Shown: piece by piece, positions 40,201-53,400 of the stretch | How the letters are laid out: the number at the start of each line of letters is the position of its first letter | How positions within the stretch are numbered: the stretch's first letter is position 1 | NCBI RefSeq assembly: GCF_037975245.1 | Contig: NC_092573.1 | Coordinates: forward strand, 1,358,001-1,422,000 | DNA from: Apostichopus japonicus | Lineage: Eukaryota > Echinodermata > Holothuroidea > Aspidochirotida > Stichopodidae | Length of the DNA stretch: 64,000 nucleotides | Direction: 5' to 3' | Notes under the pieces: generated by a model | Database searches by the model: none | What the model was told of the DNA's origin: nothing | The model's input: only the letters and a program-made list of their open reading frames with translations | Position numbers and translations under genes: made by a program

Positions 40201-43200
40201 ATCTTAATTTTGCAGGATTAGTGACTTATTGGCCAAGGAATTAGCTGCCATTGAAAGACAGAAAATCCAACAAACCAGAGAAATTGACAACTTAAAGACC
40301 CAGATTCTGCAGCACACTTCAGACATGAAAATAATGAGCGAAAAGATTCTGGACTACAGGGTAAGTTTGCTTGGGTTTTTATGCTTCTGACTCCTGAAAT
40401 AGGACAAGATTTTAAACAAGCAGGATTCATGTAGGACTTAACTGTTGGTTGAAACTTGTTTTTTTTTTTTTTTTAATCCTTTGGATCCAAACAGTTGGAA
40501 CTAGCCTACAGGAATCGTGTAAAACACAACCTTGATTTTAAGAATGTATTATGTTGCTAGACTGAAGCTAACAGAATTAAAAGTTTGTTACATTTGATTA
40601 ACTTAGCAAATTTGAACTGTCTCAGTTGAAAAAAATGCAAGATAATATTTGCTCAGTATTTCAAGTAAAATCAATATTTAGAAAATGTAATTAAATTTAT
40701 AACAAGAGCCCAAGGGCACTGTGGTTCCTTGCTTGGGGTATATGACAATACACATAATATTATCAAGCAAGATTGGGCTCAAATAGTCCAAGTAATTGTG
40801 GTCCTACATGTTCCCATAAAGTAACCAACACTATAGCCAACACTTTTGTGATCACAAAATGTGATCAGATTTTTGATCAAAAGACACTTTTGAGATCTAA
40901 ATATGGCGTCGAAAATATAAGAAATATAAGAGACCTACAAGCGTGTCAACAGATATGATAACATTGGTGACCTCAGATGACATGACCTTTAAGTTTCAAA
41001 ATGTTCCACCACCCCATTCAAAACTTGTCCCAAAATATCAACCATGTCACACCTTGGCATTGAGATTTAATTGCATTAAATGTCAAAAAATTAACTTTGA
41101 ACTTGTATACATCACTTCACACACAAAGGTCACCCGGAGGTCAACCAATTGACATTTTTGATCGGTGAGACCTAAATAGAGCATGACTGTAAAAATTCAA
41201 ACATTTTTTCTTTGCCCATTTTCTCCCCGCCCCAAAATACTACTTTTTTAACATTAGCTGACCTTTGGTGACGTTGGATCACATGACCATTAAGTTTGAA
41301 AATATTCCCCTATACCATTTGCAACTTGTCCAAAAATATCAAGCTTGTCACACCTTGGAACTGGGAGTTATTACACTAAATGTCTGAAAATTAACTTTGA
41401 CCTCATATAACTTCGCACACGAAGGTCACACGGGGGTCAACCCATTGACATTTATGATCAGAAGGTACCTTTAACATCTGAAAATAGCATCGAAACTGTA
41501 AAATTCCACAAAACACGAAAAGGTCACCAGAGGTCAAATTGAGATCAAGGGTCACCCAGATGCGGGTCGACAAATGGATTACATTGAAGCAACTCCCAAC
41601 CCTAACGTACAATTTGTTTTCAAGTTATCGCAAAAATACTAGTTTTTTATCATTAATTGACCTTTGGTGACCTCGGATCACATTACCGTTAAGTTTGAAA
41701 ATATTCCCCTATACCATTTGCAACTTGTCTCAAAATATCAACTGTGTAACACCTTGGTACTGGGAGTTATTACACTAAATGTCTAAAAATTAACTTTGAC
41801 CTCATATAACTTCACACACGAAGGTCACACGGGGGTCAACTTATTGACATTTATGATCAGAAGGTACCTTTAACATCTGAAAATAGCATCGAAACTGTAA
41901 AATTCCACAAAACACGAAAAGGTCACCAGAGGTCAAATTGAGGTCAAGGGTCACCCAGATGTGGGTCGACAAATGGATTACATTGAAGCAACTCCCAACC
42001 CTAACAGACAACTTGTTCTTAAGTTATCGCAAAAATACTAGTTTTTTATCATAAATTGACCTTTGGTGACCTTGTATCACATGACCGTTAAGTTTGAAAA
42101 TATTCCTCTATACCATTTGCAACTACTCCAAAAATATCAACCTTGTCACACCTTGGAACTGGGAGTTATTGCATTAAATGTCTGAAAATTAACTTTGACC
42201 TCATATAACTTCGCACACGAAGGTCACACGGGTGTCAACTAATTGACATTTATGATCAGAAGGTACCTTTGACATCTGAAAATAGCATCGAAACTGTAAA
42301 AATTCACAAAACACGGAAAGGTCACCAGAGGTCAAATTGAGGTCAAGGGTCACCCAGATGCGGGTCGACAATTGGATTACATTGAAGCAACTCCCAACCC
42401 TAACGGACAATTTGTTCTCAAGATATCGCAAAAATACTAGTTTTTCATCATTAATTGACCTTTGTTGACCTCGGATCACATGACTGTTAAGTTTGAAAAT
42501 ATTCCCCTATACCATTTGCAACTTGTCTCAAAATATCAACTGTGTAACACCTAGGCGCTGGGAGTTATTACACTAAATGTCTGAAAATTAACTTTGACCT
42601 CATATAACTTAACATACAAAGGTCACCTTGGGTCAACTTATTGACATTTTTGATTGATGAGACCTAAATTAGAGCATCAAACTATACAAATTCAAACATT
42701 TTTTCTTTGTCCATTTGCTATCCCCAAAATACTAGTTTTTTAACATTAATTGACCTTTGGTGACCTCGTATCACATGACCGTTAAGTTTGAAAATATTCC
42801 CCTATACCATTTGCAACTTGTCCAAAAATATGAACCATGTCACACCTTGGAACTGGGAGTTATTGCATTAAATGTCTGAAAATTAACTTTGACCTCGTAT
42901 AACTTCGCACACAAAGGTCACACGGGTGTCAACTAATTGACATTTTTGATCGGAAGGTACCTTTGAGATCCAAATCTAGCATCAAAACCAAACATTTTCT
43001 TTTTTGCTCGTTTCCTCCCAAAATAAGCACATTTTTTCTAATGTGACCTTTGACCTTTTGACCTTGGTTTCAGATGTAGTTTAATCTCCTGATTCCAAAA
43101 AACAAAACGACAAGTCTGTACAACCATCCTAACTCCGACCGAAAAACTTTGACCCCATATAACTTCTCACATAAAGGTCACACGGGGTCAACCTGATGAC

Positions 43201-44914
43201 AATTATGATCAGAAGGTACCTTTGACATCTGAAAATAGCATCAAAACTGTAAAAATCCCCCAAAACATGTAAAGGTCACCAGAGGTCAAATTGAGGTCAA
43301 GGGTCACCCAGATGCGGGTCAACAATTGGATAACATTGAAGCAACTCCCAACCCTAACAGACATTTTGTTCTCAAGTTATCCCCAAAAAACTAGTTTTTT
43401 ATCATTAATTGACCTTTGGTGACCTCGGATCACATGACTGTTAAGTTTGAAAATGCTCTGCTAACCAGTTCACAACTTGTCCCAAAATATCAATCTTGTC
43501 ACACATTGGCACTGAGAGTTATTGCAGTTTTAATATTTTCGGTTTTTGGACCATAACTGACCTTTGGTGACCTTTGTGGCCACCAGAAACAATAGGGCAC
43601 ACCTTCTCCATATGGCGGATCTATAGTCCAAGTTTGGCCTCAATCCAACATTCCCTTATTGAGATAGAGCGTATCCAAGCAAGTGTCACAGACGCACACA
43701 CACACACACACACACACACCCACACACACTCATACACACACACGCCAACCTGACTGCATAGGTTCCTTTTGCTAAAGCAAGGAACCAAAAACTCCTTACT
43801 TCCATTACCCTGAAGAAGTAATCACTTTATTGTGATACCCTACAGATGAATCAAAGTTATGTGATGACTTGCAATGTTAATGATAATGATGTAATACATT
43901 TTCATCTAATATTCAAAAGGGAAAAGAAGGATTCGTGGCATATCTGAAGCAGGTAAACATCACAAACATGTACATTTTCATTATCTTGTGCACCGACTCA
44001 CCCAGCCTAGAATAACATTATAGTCACAGCACTATAGGTTCGCTGTACCATTCCCAGGTCTGAGCCTTCTCATTTGTCCAAATTTGTTTCTGTTATTGTG
44101 TAATATTTTTAGTAAGTAACTAGTTGTGTACATTATTTCCTCATATCATCAGAACTTGTTCACTTTCCACCAGATGCACTCGTTTTACCACTCAAGTAAT
44201 ATATATATTTCTATTTTATACCGTGTTGTACTGATTTTCAGTGAGGTGGGACTCATATTTGTACCCAAACCAGTGTACCAGCTGTACTTGTACTCAGTTT
44301 TGCAATGGCTTTGTACTCTACATGGTAGATTACATGTCTTTTCACTCTACCTTGCACTTTATACTAATTTTGGAAACATTAATATCAACACTGAGACAGC
44401 ATACTGAAAGTGAACATTCTAAACTTTATTCACCTTTCTTATCACATACTAACAAACAATGTACATTCACTACACTGTCAATTGGAACTGCACCCAATTC
44501 AATTTCAAAGATGAGGTCTGTCACTGGTGACAATGCAGACACATCATCTTTTGAATGCAAATAATTTGTAATTTGGTAAATAATGTTATTTGAACTATAA
44601 AAGTTTAGAAATTGGAAGTGCAATTTTATGTCATGTCTAGAATAATTTGAGACAATACTGGTAGGTAAACCATAGGACTCAAAATTTGGGAAATTTATGA
44701 ATAAAGCATTTTATATCATCTTCATATTTTGCATTTCTGCAAAGCATTTTATAATCTATTTCATTAACAGGATAGAGAGGGTATGAGGCCGAGGCGCAAG
44801 CCGAAGACGAAACATGAAGATAACATTAGTGCAGCTGCTTCTTCCTCTTCGGCATCAGATGATAACGACGAAGAGGTAGATGAGATGACTTCATCTGAAG
44901 ATGATAATTTGTGA
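30189..44914 (+). CDS. FAM227B: FAM227 family protein (probably FAM227B)
   Basis: Sixteen coding exons agree in phase: 30189-30299, 30998-31106, 32000-32140, 32855-32875, 34687-34802, 35056-35160, 35413-35511, 35681-35785, 36105-36231, 36641-36772, 36913-37103, 37682-37836, 38579-38656, 40216-40360, 43920-43952 and 44771-44914. The product is about 603 aa. The core is the FAM227 domain: FSKFWRKLFQSEASVAVMQD, IFWWFFLDKYE, and YADCLAQTVFAAYWEAF, then GPGPEFERVHFNLQGRSPLV and a long coiled coil (about residues 480-540). The C-terminus is basic then acidic (RPRRKPK ... SSSASDDNDEE). Exon 4 is a 21-nt micro-exon. Two introns are U12-type. FAM227 proteins are poorly characterised and are testis or cilium-associated in vertebrates. 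Assignment to B rather than A rests on the N-terminal EEFLKKERL-SDWP pattern and is less certain. AATAAA follows the stop at 44933. Confidence 0.9.
31107..31999 (+). other. U12-type GT-AG intron in FAM227
   Basis: The donor reads GTATCCTTT, the full minor-spliceosome consensus. TTCTTAAT, close to the branch consensus TCCTTRAY, lies about 13 nt before the AG at 31998-31999. The phase-1 junction gives HAP-VATNILDNL, in frame with the next exon. The intron also contains a (TA)n-(G)n microsatellite at 31165-31222. Confidence 0.8.
31165..31222. repeat. (TA)n followed by (G)n microsatellite
   Basis: About 20 TA dinucleotides and a short T run lead into a G run. It lies in a FAM227 intron. Confidence 0.9.
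37361..37540. repeat. CAACAACTT minisatellite with a 60-bp higher-order period
   Basis: Units of about 20 bp starting TATTTCAACAACTT end in GATGC, ATATGC or TTATTAT in rotation. The triplet of variants repeats at exactly 60 bp (37381 against 37441), so whole trimers have been duplicated. It lies in the FAM227 intron after exon 11. Confidence 0.85.
37837..38578 (+). other. U12-type AT-AC intron in FAM227
   Basis: No GT or GC donor in this exon gives a frame that joins to APTYREVIRE. The sequence ATATCCTTTT at 37837 is the AT-AC donor consensus. TTCCTTGAA at 38555-38563 matches the branch consensus TTCCTTRAY, and AC at 38577-38578 lies about 15 nt beyond. Splicing CA to A gives Gln and an uninterrupted reading VSRLQSPAPTYREV. 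All three U12 elements and the frame agree. Confidence 0.9.
39153..40149. repeat. 48-bp minisatellite, about 21 copies
   Basis: The unit contains GTCCAGGTTTACATG, the palindrome TGTACGTACA and GGGTACGGTATAGTGTAGT. Copies are nearly identical, with only a few alternative positions (CTAATAG, CTAACAG, GTAATAG; TACGTACA or TATGTACA). It lies in the FAM227 intron between 38657 and 40215. Confidence 0.95.
40723..43786. mobile_element. Helentron/HINE-like element with 400-bp tandem units
   Basis: The 3.06 kb block is bounded by 12-bp inverted repeats, GGTTCCTTGCTT (40723-40734) and AAGCAAGGAACC (43775-43786). Inside are diverged tandem units with a period near 400 bp (marker TGACCTTTGGTGACC at 41259, 41659, 42058, 42457, 42751, 43410 and 43558). 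Then comes a (CA)n microsatellite (about 43692-43742), then a hairpin (GGTTCCTT..GC / GC..AAGGAACC, 43761-43786). Subterminal inverted repeat, tandem core, microsatellite and 3' stem-loop is the order known for Helentron-associated (HINE/DINE-like) and pearl elements. There is no coding capacity. It sits in the FAM227 intron before exon 15 of the 16 coding exons. Confidence 0.65.
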
Positions 44915-47468
44915 GGACTAGGGCACAAGAGGAATAAAAATCCTTCTCAAAGAGAACAATTTCCAAGTAATAGTTTTTCACAGGTTTGAACTCCAGAAAT
45001 TATTGGCAGAGACTGAGGATGGTTTTCAAATAAAAAAAAAATTTGTGACCAATTCTGGTGTTAAGTGGCATCTTTGGCAGCATTAATTATTGACAGAAGT
45101 TATGTTAGGATAATACAAGGTGCTTATACAGTGTGTTCACAACATTCCGTCCATGCCAGAGTTATGCCCTCTATACACCAATGATTCAGCATTTATTTTT
45201 GTTTTTGTGGACTTTGTGAAGTTCATATATTTTGCACAAACAAAATATGAACAAATTGATAACTAGGTATATATATTTTCTCACCAAGTTTAGCCTTCGA
45301 GAAAGCTTTTCACACCGTATTTATTGAAACTTGGCCGAAAACTACCAAAATGTTCAGATATTTTGCAAGTCCACCCAGATTGCACATACGATATTAAAAG
45401 AAGCATATTCAGCCAAAATCTGTACGTCGCACAAATTTGGTGTATTTTCTGCTTATGTGATTCTGATGAGGTAGACATTCTACTTTGGACACAATCAACT
45501 GTGCCAACTTTGAACTTTCCAATAATTGAAGAGGAGTTTTACAAGACATAAGCAAAATACAAAAGAAAAACACAAACAATGGCTTCTAATATTATTTTTC
45601 TCAATAGACACTTTATTGATTCAATTTGGTTTTCTTGAAGCAAAACAGGCTCTTGCACATGTTATTAAACATCTTTTGTTTGATGCTCTAGAAAAATCTT
45701 GACTATCTAGCTTTCTACAACATTGATCAATTATTCTTCTTTTTTTTTCTAGTCCACATCTTCAAAAATACTTTTATGAGAACAATCATCCTTGATTATT
45801 TTTTTTGAACGAGTCAACTTCTTTTGCATAAAATTTAAATGCGGTAACAATGTGTAAATTGGCAAATTTCACATTGTCAAAGACAACCCTTCAAAAAATT
45901 GGAAATCTTTAGTTGAGTAAGATCTCAAAGTATGATATTGTGATCTAAATTACATCTTTTTCAAGATGCTGAAAAATGTCTAAACCTGAAAAAAAGATGT
46001 GGATGAGATGAATTTATCCAGTCGCTCAAAAAACAAAACAATTGTGAAGCAACACCAAGATAAACTTTTCTGGAGAATTTTTTGTCTTTTCTGAAAGAAT
46101 ACCACATTGCAGAATGTTTCAATATATTTACTTATCACATTGCTGTTAAAAATAGATAACCACATACGTTATTCATATTATCTGCAACATTTTCTGTACC
46201 CTGCACCTGTAACGTTTGTGCAAAACATAAACGGAAATATTTCATGGCTTACAGAGACGAGCTACATTCATCAAATTTTGATACTAGCAACAGTGTATGT
46301 AACTCGATTCTCATATACAACATATATGGCGCTGCCCTTCATTATCCATCTATTAGTAATTCACCAGATGGGTTAATATAAATAGCAATTTATATTTTTT
46401 TGTATAACTTTTGTATTTAACAGAAATAAATGCTTTCATACAACATTTAGGACCCAAACAGGAGAGATTTCACAGAAAAAAAATTGGGGAAAGATTGTAA
46501 AAATTAATTATAGAATGTTATAATGATCACAAAAACTCAATCAGTTAGTTACACAATATTCAAGACACATATTTTGATTTAAAAAAAATGAATGAGTTTT
46601 TTTCCTTCATAATTTAATGACCTATATACACTTTCACACATAAATAGTACATAACAACATAAATCTCTAAGTATTGTACATATGAGTTTTCATATCACAT
46701 CTTCAACTGGAAAGCAAATCAGGGAATGCATACATTAAAATAATATGACATTATCACCAATGAAATAAATATGATCAACATAAGAATAAAACATTAATAT
46801 AGTCTTTCTGCTATGAAACCAAAGAGAACCATTTATTGATGATGATAACATGAGTAGATGCATCCTTGATTTCAAAATTTGAAATGGTCTCTCTATCTCA
46901 CTATTCTTTGACACCATTAAGCAGCTGTCATCGAGAAAGCACGTCCTTCCTTTGATTTGCTCCTATCTCACTATCTATTTTTTTTGTGCTTAATTTAAGG
47001 CTGTTTGCTATTTATCCACATGATCACCATAGAGATATCCTTCAAGATATCCTTAAAATAAATTAATTAACAATTTAGCTAAAAGACAAAAAAAAAACAA
47101 AGAAATGAGATAATATTGCTTTGGTATTAAACGAAAGGAAACAAATGATTAGTGCCGATGAAGATGGAGTGTGTTTTACGGGAATAATAATGTACTGGGA
47201 TTCTTCTTCTTTTTGCTCCAATAATTTGCAAGGATGAGATGAGGGCAAGGATGGTACAACGTAATGCACATTTGCACTGAATATTTAACTCAATGGAAAT
47301 CTAAAACTTATCCCTACATTGGAAAAGTAGTTATACAAGTAACCATTTACTGGTGATTCATCAGCTGTAGCCAACATCTTATCCATGATTCTCTTTTTCT
47401 TCTTGTTTAGTCATTAAACCTGGTCAGGTAATTCAAAGTATGGGGAGTTTTCTTAGAAGATGCTTCCT
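44915..47468. other. Convergent intergenic region between FAM227 and DMXL
   Basis: It holds the 3' UTRs of both genes. FAM227 has AATAAA at 44933-44938, only 19 bases after its stop, and an A-rich stretch near 45030. The rest is AT-rich with no gene or repeat that I recognise. Confidence 0.55.
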
Positions 47469-50400
47469 TTATGCAATCTGATCTTCATGTTGTTCGGGGA
47501 GCGTTCTCCATTTAAATGTTCCATCCGCACCACATGAGTAGAGGTAATTGGGCTGTAGTACTGCTAGTTGTAACACCCCTGTGGTCCCTGGTCGGAAAAA
47601 GCTACCCTTAGGGTGCTGGCCAGCAAAGCAGTGAAGTAGTCCATGGGCCTCCAGTGACCAGACCTAATGGAAGAGACGAATGAATAATTACTTTATTATA
47701 ACCTTTATTTAAATAGAAATAGGATATTCCTACTTCACATTCTGTACTTACAAGGGAAGTGTGACATGAAAGTAACATACACAACAGATTGTCCAAAGGC
47801 AGATTCAGCTTGTAAACATGTAACATTCTCATCTTCAGGGGTGCAACCACTTATCCATCTGGGGGGTGTGGGGGGAGGGGTTATCCCCCTCCCACTAGCA
47901 GACAGAATATCCCAAAAATCCTAGTGTACAGACAACAAATATATGACATGTTCAATGAAACTGCAAGTGTCTTAGAATGCATCATCTCTCACATCTGATT
48001 CATTACATTACATAACCTTAGGCTTGCCTCTAGTTAATACACATTCTGTGTTAGGATAACAACATCTCTGACACTTTACCTTGATGTTACCCTCCGCTGA
48101 ACCACTGACAAAGAAGCTCTCACAAGGACTGATGGCTAGGCTCCTTATGCCAGACTCGTGAGCTTGGAATGTTTGCCTGATCTTTCTCTGACGTAAGTCA
48201 AAGAGAGCAATCTCTCCTCTCTTGCTGCCAGAAATGATGGTCTGTTGCCGGGGGCAATAGATGAGACACGGGCAGCCTCCATCATGACATAAAGATGCTA
48301 GAAAGAGCAAAAACAGTCATTAGTTAGCTATTTAATGAAAGGAACTCCGGAAGAGAATCATGTTGGTAGAAGACTCTTTAAAGAGACATTTCATCATGTT
48401 AGTGTTATACTTACAATATGATGAGTTTTGTGTCTTTAGTTAATGGAAGGTAGTTGGATTATGAGCAATAAAAGCATAAACAGAATCAGCTTCACAGTGA
48501 CCACTTGAGAAGTGAACAACCATAAAATATCATGGAATTGAAGTCACTGCTTTCGAACAATTAGCATGGGAGGCCTTCTATGCAAGACACAAGGTGACAT
48601 TCATAACAGATTTTACCAGACTTTTCCATGTTTTTATGGGCTGTATTCTGCTTAAAAATTAAGCTATTGTATTCAATCTCTATCTGAGCTCTTCCATATA
48701 TAATATTGTCTATAGATGTAAGAACCATAAAACAGGGCTTCTGTAATTATGAATTCTATCTAGCTACATTAAATTGCATTTGGGAATTACCAGAGACTAT
48801 GGATGACAGTTTTAAACAAAAGGTCAGTCAGTGATTCCAGGAATGCAGTGTGATTTATAGATACAAATTTGTTCTCAGATTTTTCATTAACTGGTAGTTT
48901 TTATACTTACTGTGGACCATGCACTTCCTTTTCGGCATCAGCGTATCCCATAAACAAATGTTCTTGTTATCGTTAGAGAAGCCAGCAGTAGCCAGGAAGC
49001 TAGAGCTACCAAGAAACACAAAATCTGATGCCAGCTTGGAATGACACTGCATATTCTGTGCAAGAGAATGAGAAGAGGAGAGAAATCATAACATAGCACA
49101 CAAAGGGGAGGGGGAAAGGGGGAGGAGGTGGAGAGTGTTCATTGGGAGTTGAGGTGAAGTTAGTCTTGGGACAAATAGTTGGATTCACTTTTACTGCAGT
49201 TCTCAGTTGTAGGCACAGAAATCACATTAGAATACTTTAGTATATAAAAAGTTTGGAGTAAGAAAACTATTTTAGGTGTGTTGACACTAACTCTATGACA
49301 TTAGACTGCAGGTTGAATAGAGATCAAAGAGTAAAAGTTTTGTGCTATATAATTACTACTGTGTTGACACACCTGTTTCAAGGTGTGTCAGTGGGACACC
49401 AAGCAAGTGTGTTGAAACAAAGTTTCTGAAATTGCAACTTTCTTTTCTTACTAATTATAAAGTAAGATCAGTGTTTTCTTTGTAAGTTGTAACACTTAGG
49501 TTGATTTCAGTTGTGACAAACTAGTAAACAACGTTACTTTAAGCTATGCCATTATCTGATTGAGTAATGCTTTTTCTCTGTTATATAGAATGTAGGCCCA
49601 GACTACTTCACAGCTGAGTTAGTATAGATCTCCTAAAGTCTAAGGTAGAAAGACGATTGATCCTTTACCAACTTCCTTCCAATAGGGCAGAAGCCAAAAC
49701 TTTTTCTTCATGAAATAGGTGAGAGCAGACTTATAACTATATAAATAGGTACAAAAACTAACTATAGTTGGTATACATTATGTGATCAGAGTAGTAAAAG
49801 CCTCCCATTAATTAATCGTTTAGTGCTGTACTCTTAGATTGGTGTATTAAAATGTTTGTGAGGGATTTGAAAGAGAGAGCAGATTTGAGTATGCCATAGA
49901 ATAATTGTCACTGAGACATACTGTAGTATTAAACACAACAGCCCTTGGCAGGATTACTCCCAGAGCAAATGTATGTATGTATATTTGATCGATCAGATCC
50001 CTATCAATATATCCTCACCTACTATGATTTAGTAGACACTGGATCATTCATCCATATAGGCTTTATCAATCTAGGCTATCCTTAATGGTTTGGTAACGAA
50101 TGGATGGTTTGTTACATCAATATATGGGTGTTTATTTTAATATGGGTGCCAACTTGTGACATAGGCTTCAAATTTTCAAATATGTGATATCACAATAATA
50201 ATGGCATGCATGTGTACTACAACAAATGCAAAGCCAACTAAAAAAAAAATTTTGCTTATAGCTAGCTTGCAATGCAAATAGTATAGGTAAAGTCATAAGA
50301 CAATATCCAAAATATCACGTGTAACAGGGACACCAAACATTATACATTCATCTAGGTCATTCACAGTAAAATCAGCATACACTGTTATATTATTTATTTT

Positions 50401-53400
50401 AACTTAGGTATTAAACATGGTCATAATCCAAGACATCAGTTATTGTCATGCACAACTATAATATTTTAGTAATTCTTGATTTATTTTTCACACGTTACAA
50501 ATTTTGGATATTTCGCAACTGTGAAAGTGATTTTTTTTTTCTGTGATGTTGTCAATCCTTCATACTCACTTAAAATGTGTTTCCATATTATAAAATAATG
50601 ATCTAATTCCCTCTGATATTGACATACAGCTAATTCAGAATACATCACCAAATATACCAGTGGCCAAATGAACAATGCCGAACGTGTAACGGGACACCAA
50701 TATTTTGGTGTCCCTGTTACATCGACATAGGCTTACAGGTATCTCAGTTATATATGTAGTTTGTTGATTTTTTATATTGATAATGATGCTGCATATTATA
50801 TTATCTTTCCTTTACTTCTAAAGGTACTGTATTGTCTGTGCATTTTCTGCAAGAAAGCAATGCTATCAAGCTGATTTACAATTAATTCTACTGTAATCCC
50901 ATAATTTATGTTTCACAAAATGAATGATAAAAGAGAAGGACAAGGAATGAAACAAAGAGGCTGATCAGAGAACTGTGCTGTCATGTTAAACTTTATATAT
51001 AGTACAGATTAACACAACAAAATAACAATGTATGTTCAACTCCAATCATATGTACAAACAAATGTGAATCGCTAATATTCAACCGCATAAATGGACGGTA
51101 AACAAAATTAGTGTACAATAAATGCGGTATAAAAAACTCCATATAATAATTTCCTCAATTGTTCCCATTCAATACCAGTACTGGATAGAGTCATTTAAAT
51201 TTTCAAGATCCAAATTGAGTCATTTCATTACATTTAATGTCATTCATGTTCATCTGTTTCATTTAATAACATATATGAATTTTGCAAATAATTATTCACT
51301 AATCACTTTATCACTTTATTAATTAATTTCTTGTTGTTTTTTTCATTTGCATTGTTCAGCCAATTTCAAATTTGTTTGCATGCAATTGAGACAACAATGC
51401 TATGGTTAGCCTAGCTGATGAATGTAAATAATACATTTCTGCTTGGCATCATCAAGCAGGAGATCCTAAATTATAGCTGTCTCCATAACATACTAACCTT
51501 TATGGATCGAAACAGTTATGGCATCGTTAAGGTTGTTAGATCATTATAAACCACAAATAAACCAGTAACAAAATGTTCATAATGCATGAAGAAAAGCATT
51601 CAAATTGTAACATGGACATAAGGAAGGAAGGAACAATGTGTTAATAGATCCTAGAATGGTGAAACATGAAGAAAAGTATTAATAATGTTGATCACGATGC
51701 TATAGCTGTCCTAGGCATTGGATAAAATCCTGCAAGAAACTGCATAAATTTATTGTGTTAGAACCATTCTCATTTTGTTAGTGACATCCTTTGCTTGTAT
51801 TGAGTTTAAAGCAAAGTGACGGCGACTTATCGGTACAGGAGGATCATCAAGACCTGTTAATATTGAATCTGAAGACACAAGGTCTGTTTCCTCCTTCTCC
51901 GGCCAAATAAATTTATTGTAGGAGCCAGTGGGTTTCATGAAAGTGATAGAACAGGATCCGTTATCAACATCCGTGATAATACCTGGCCACCACTCTTCAT
52001 CATATATTACAGCCACCCACTGCCCACGAGTCCACGTATTTTCCAGAGGAACAGCTGAATGTTATGTCAAGGATATTTAAGATATGGTAATATGGTTTAA
52101 AAAAAATGTGTAGTGAATGCAGTCATCTGGGGTGGATGTAGTTAATTCACTGGGATTGTGGGAAGGAAAACTGCAACTTCACTGCACTACTGTAGTACGT
52201 ATTACTTACTGATAGGTCTGAAACTGAAATGAATACTATAACAATAAAATATATTAAGGATACACTGCGGATGGCGTGGTTCGGCAGCTTCGGGCAATGG
52301 AGACATGTTTCCCTCAGGATGTGCCGTAGAAGTATCATCATCTACTGTAGTTATTAATTAAAGATTATGGATTGTTCGTGAACTTTAATACTTAATATAA
52401 AATCAAAATACAATTTAATGATCAAGTTATATGAACATCGGCATGAACCCTGGCCGTCTCCATGGACTCTAAATATTGTACACACTAATTTTTTGGAATG
52501 GTGGGCTATCTTCCCCCCCCCCCCCACACACACACACACTTCAAATCGGATATGATGCCAAGAATGAAAACAAATGTATAAAGGATACACTCCGGATGGC
52601 ATGGTTGAGCAACATTAGGCAAGTTTCCCTCTGGGCTGGTGGATGAAGTAGCTGGAATACCATGCCCACTGTAGAGACTGACTTTCTTCCACATCTTAAC
52701 ATAAAGAGAGTTTTCGCACAGACTATCGTTGTTGTCAAGGCATGGTGTACAAAAACAGCTCAGATTTCTGGTGGCAATGATTCCATCACTGACAGTTTTC
52801 ACAGAGTGAAGCTTCATTGTTCCAGGAACTGTTTTTACAAGACGGTGATTCCTGTCACGATTAATATCTGATGATGGTACATAAAATATGGTTCTACGAA
52901 AATGTGTGCACATGTCAGATGAGGCATCTTTTGTCAGGTGGTCACAGCAATACTTGTACAAATCCTTAGCACTTTTAATCACACATCTGCCAGTCTTTAC
53001 AGCTGTAGATGCGTGACTTTTGATGACAGCACTCTCCCCATCACTGGCCCCCTTGCCATGCCTTGATCCGGTAAAATTATGCACAATGGGATAGCCAAAA
53101 TCACTAGTAGCATAACTGATATCAGATAGAGGGCCCTTTGACTTATATTGTTGGCCACACCCATCTGAAAATCTATACAGTTTACTAAGTGTTAGGTGTC
53201 TGCTGTTAGTAAGATGATTGCATGCTACATTCTGAAATGCATTCACTGCATGAAAATCATGGACTAGATCATCACTAATAAAGACCAGGCTCTCTGTGAT
53301 TACATCAGAACACCCAGCACATCTATAGTAGGTGACAATTGGATGCACAGTGGCTGAATCTTGCGTCCAATATGCCCCTTGTACCTCATCTTGGTAAGCA

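Noticed and set aside
41403-42479. Open frames on the minus strand in the tandem repeat block
   Set aside because: The same frame recurs because the 400-bp units are homologous. Content follows the repeat and has no protein-like conservation.
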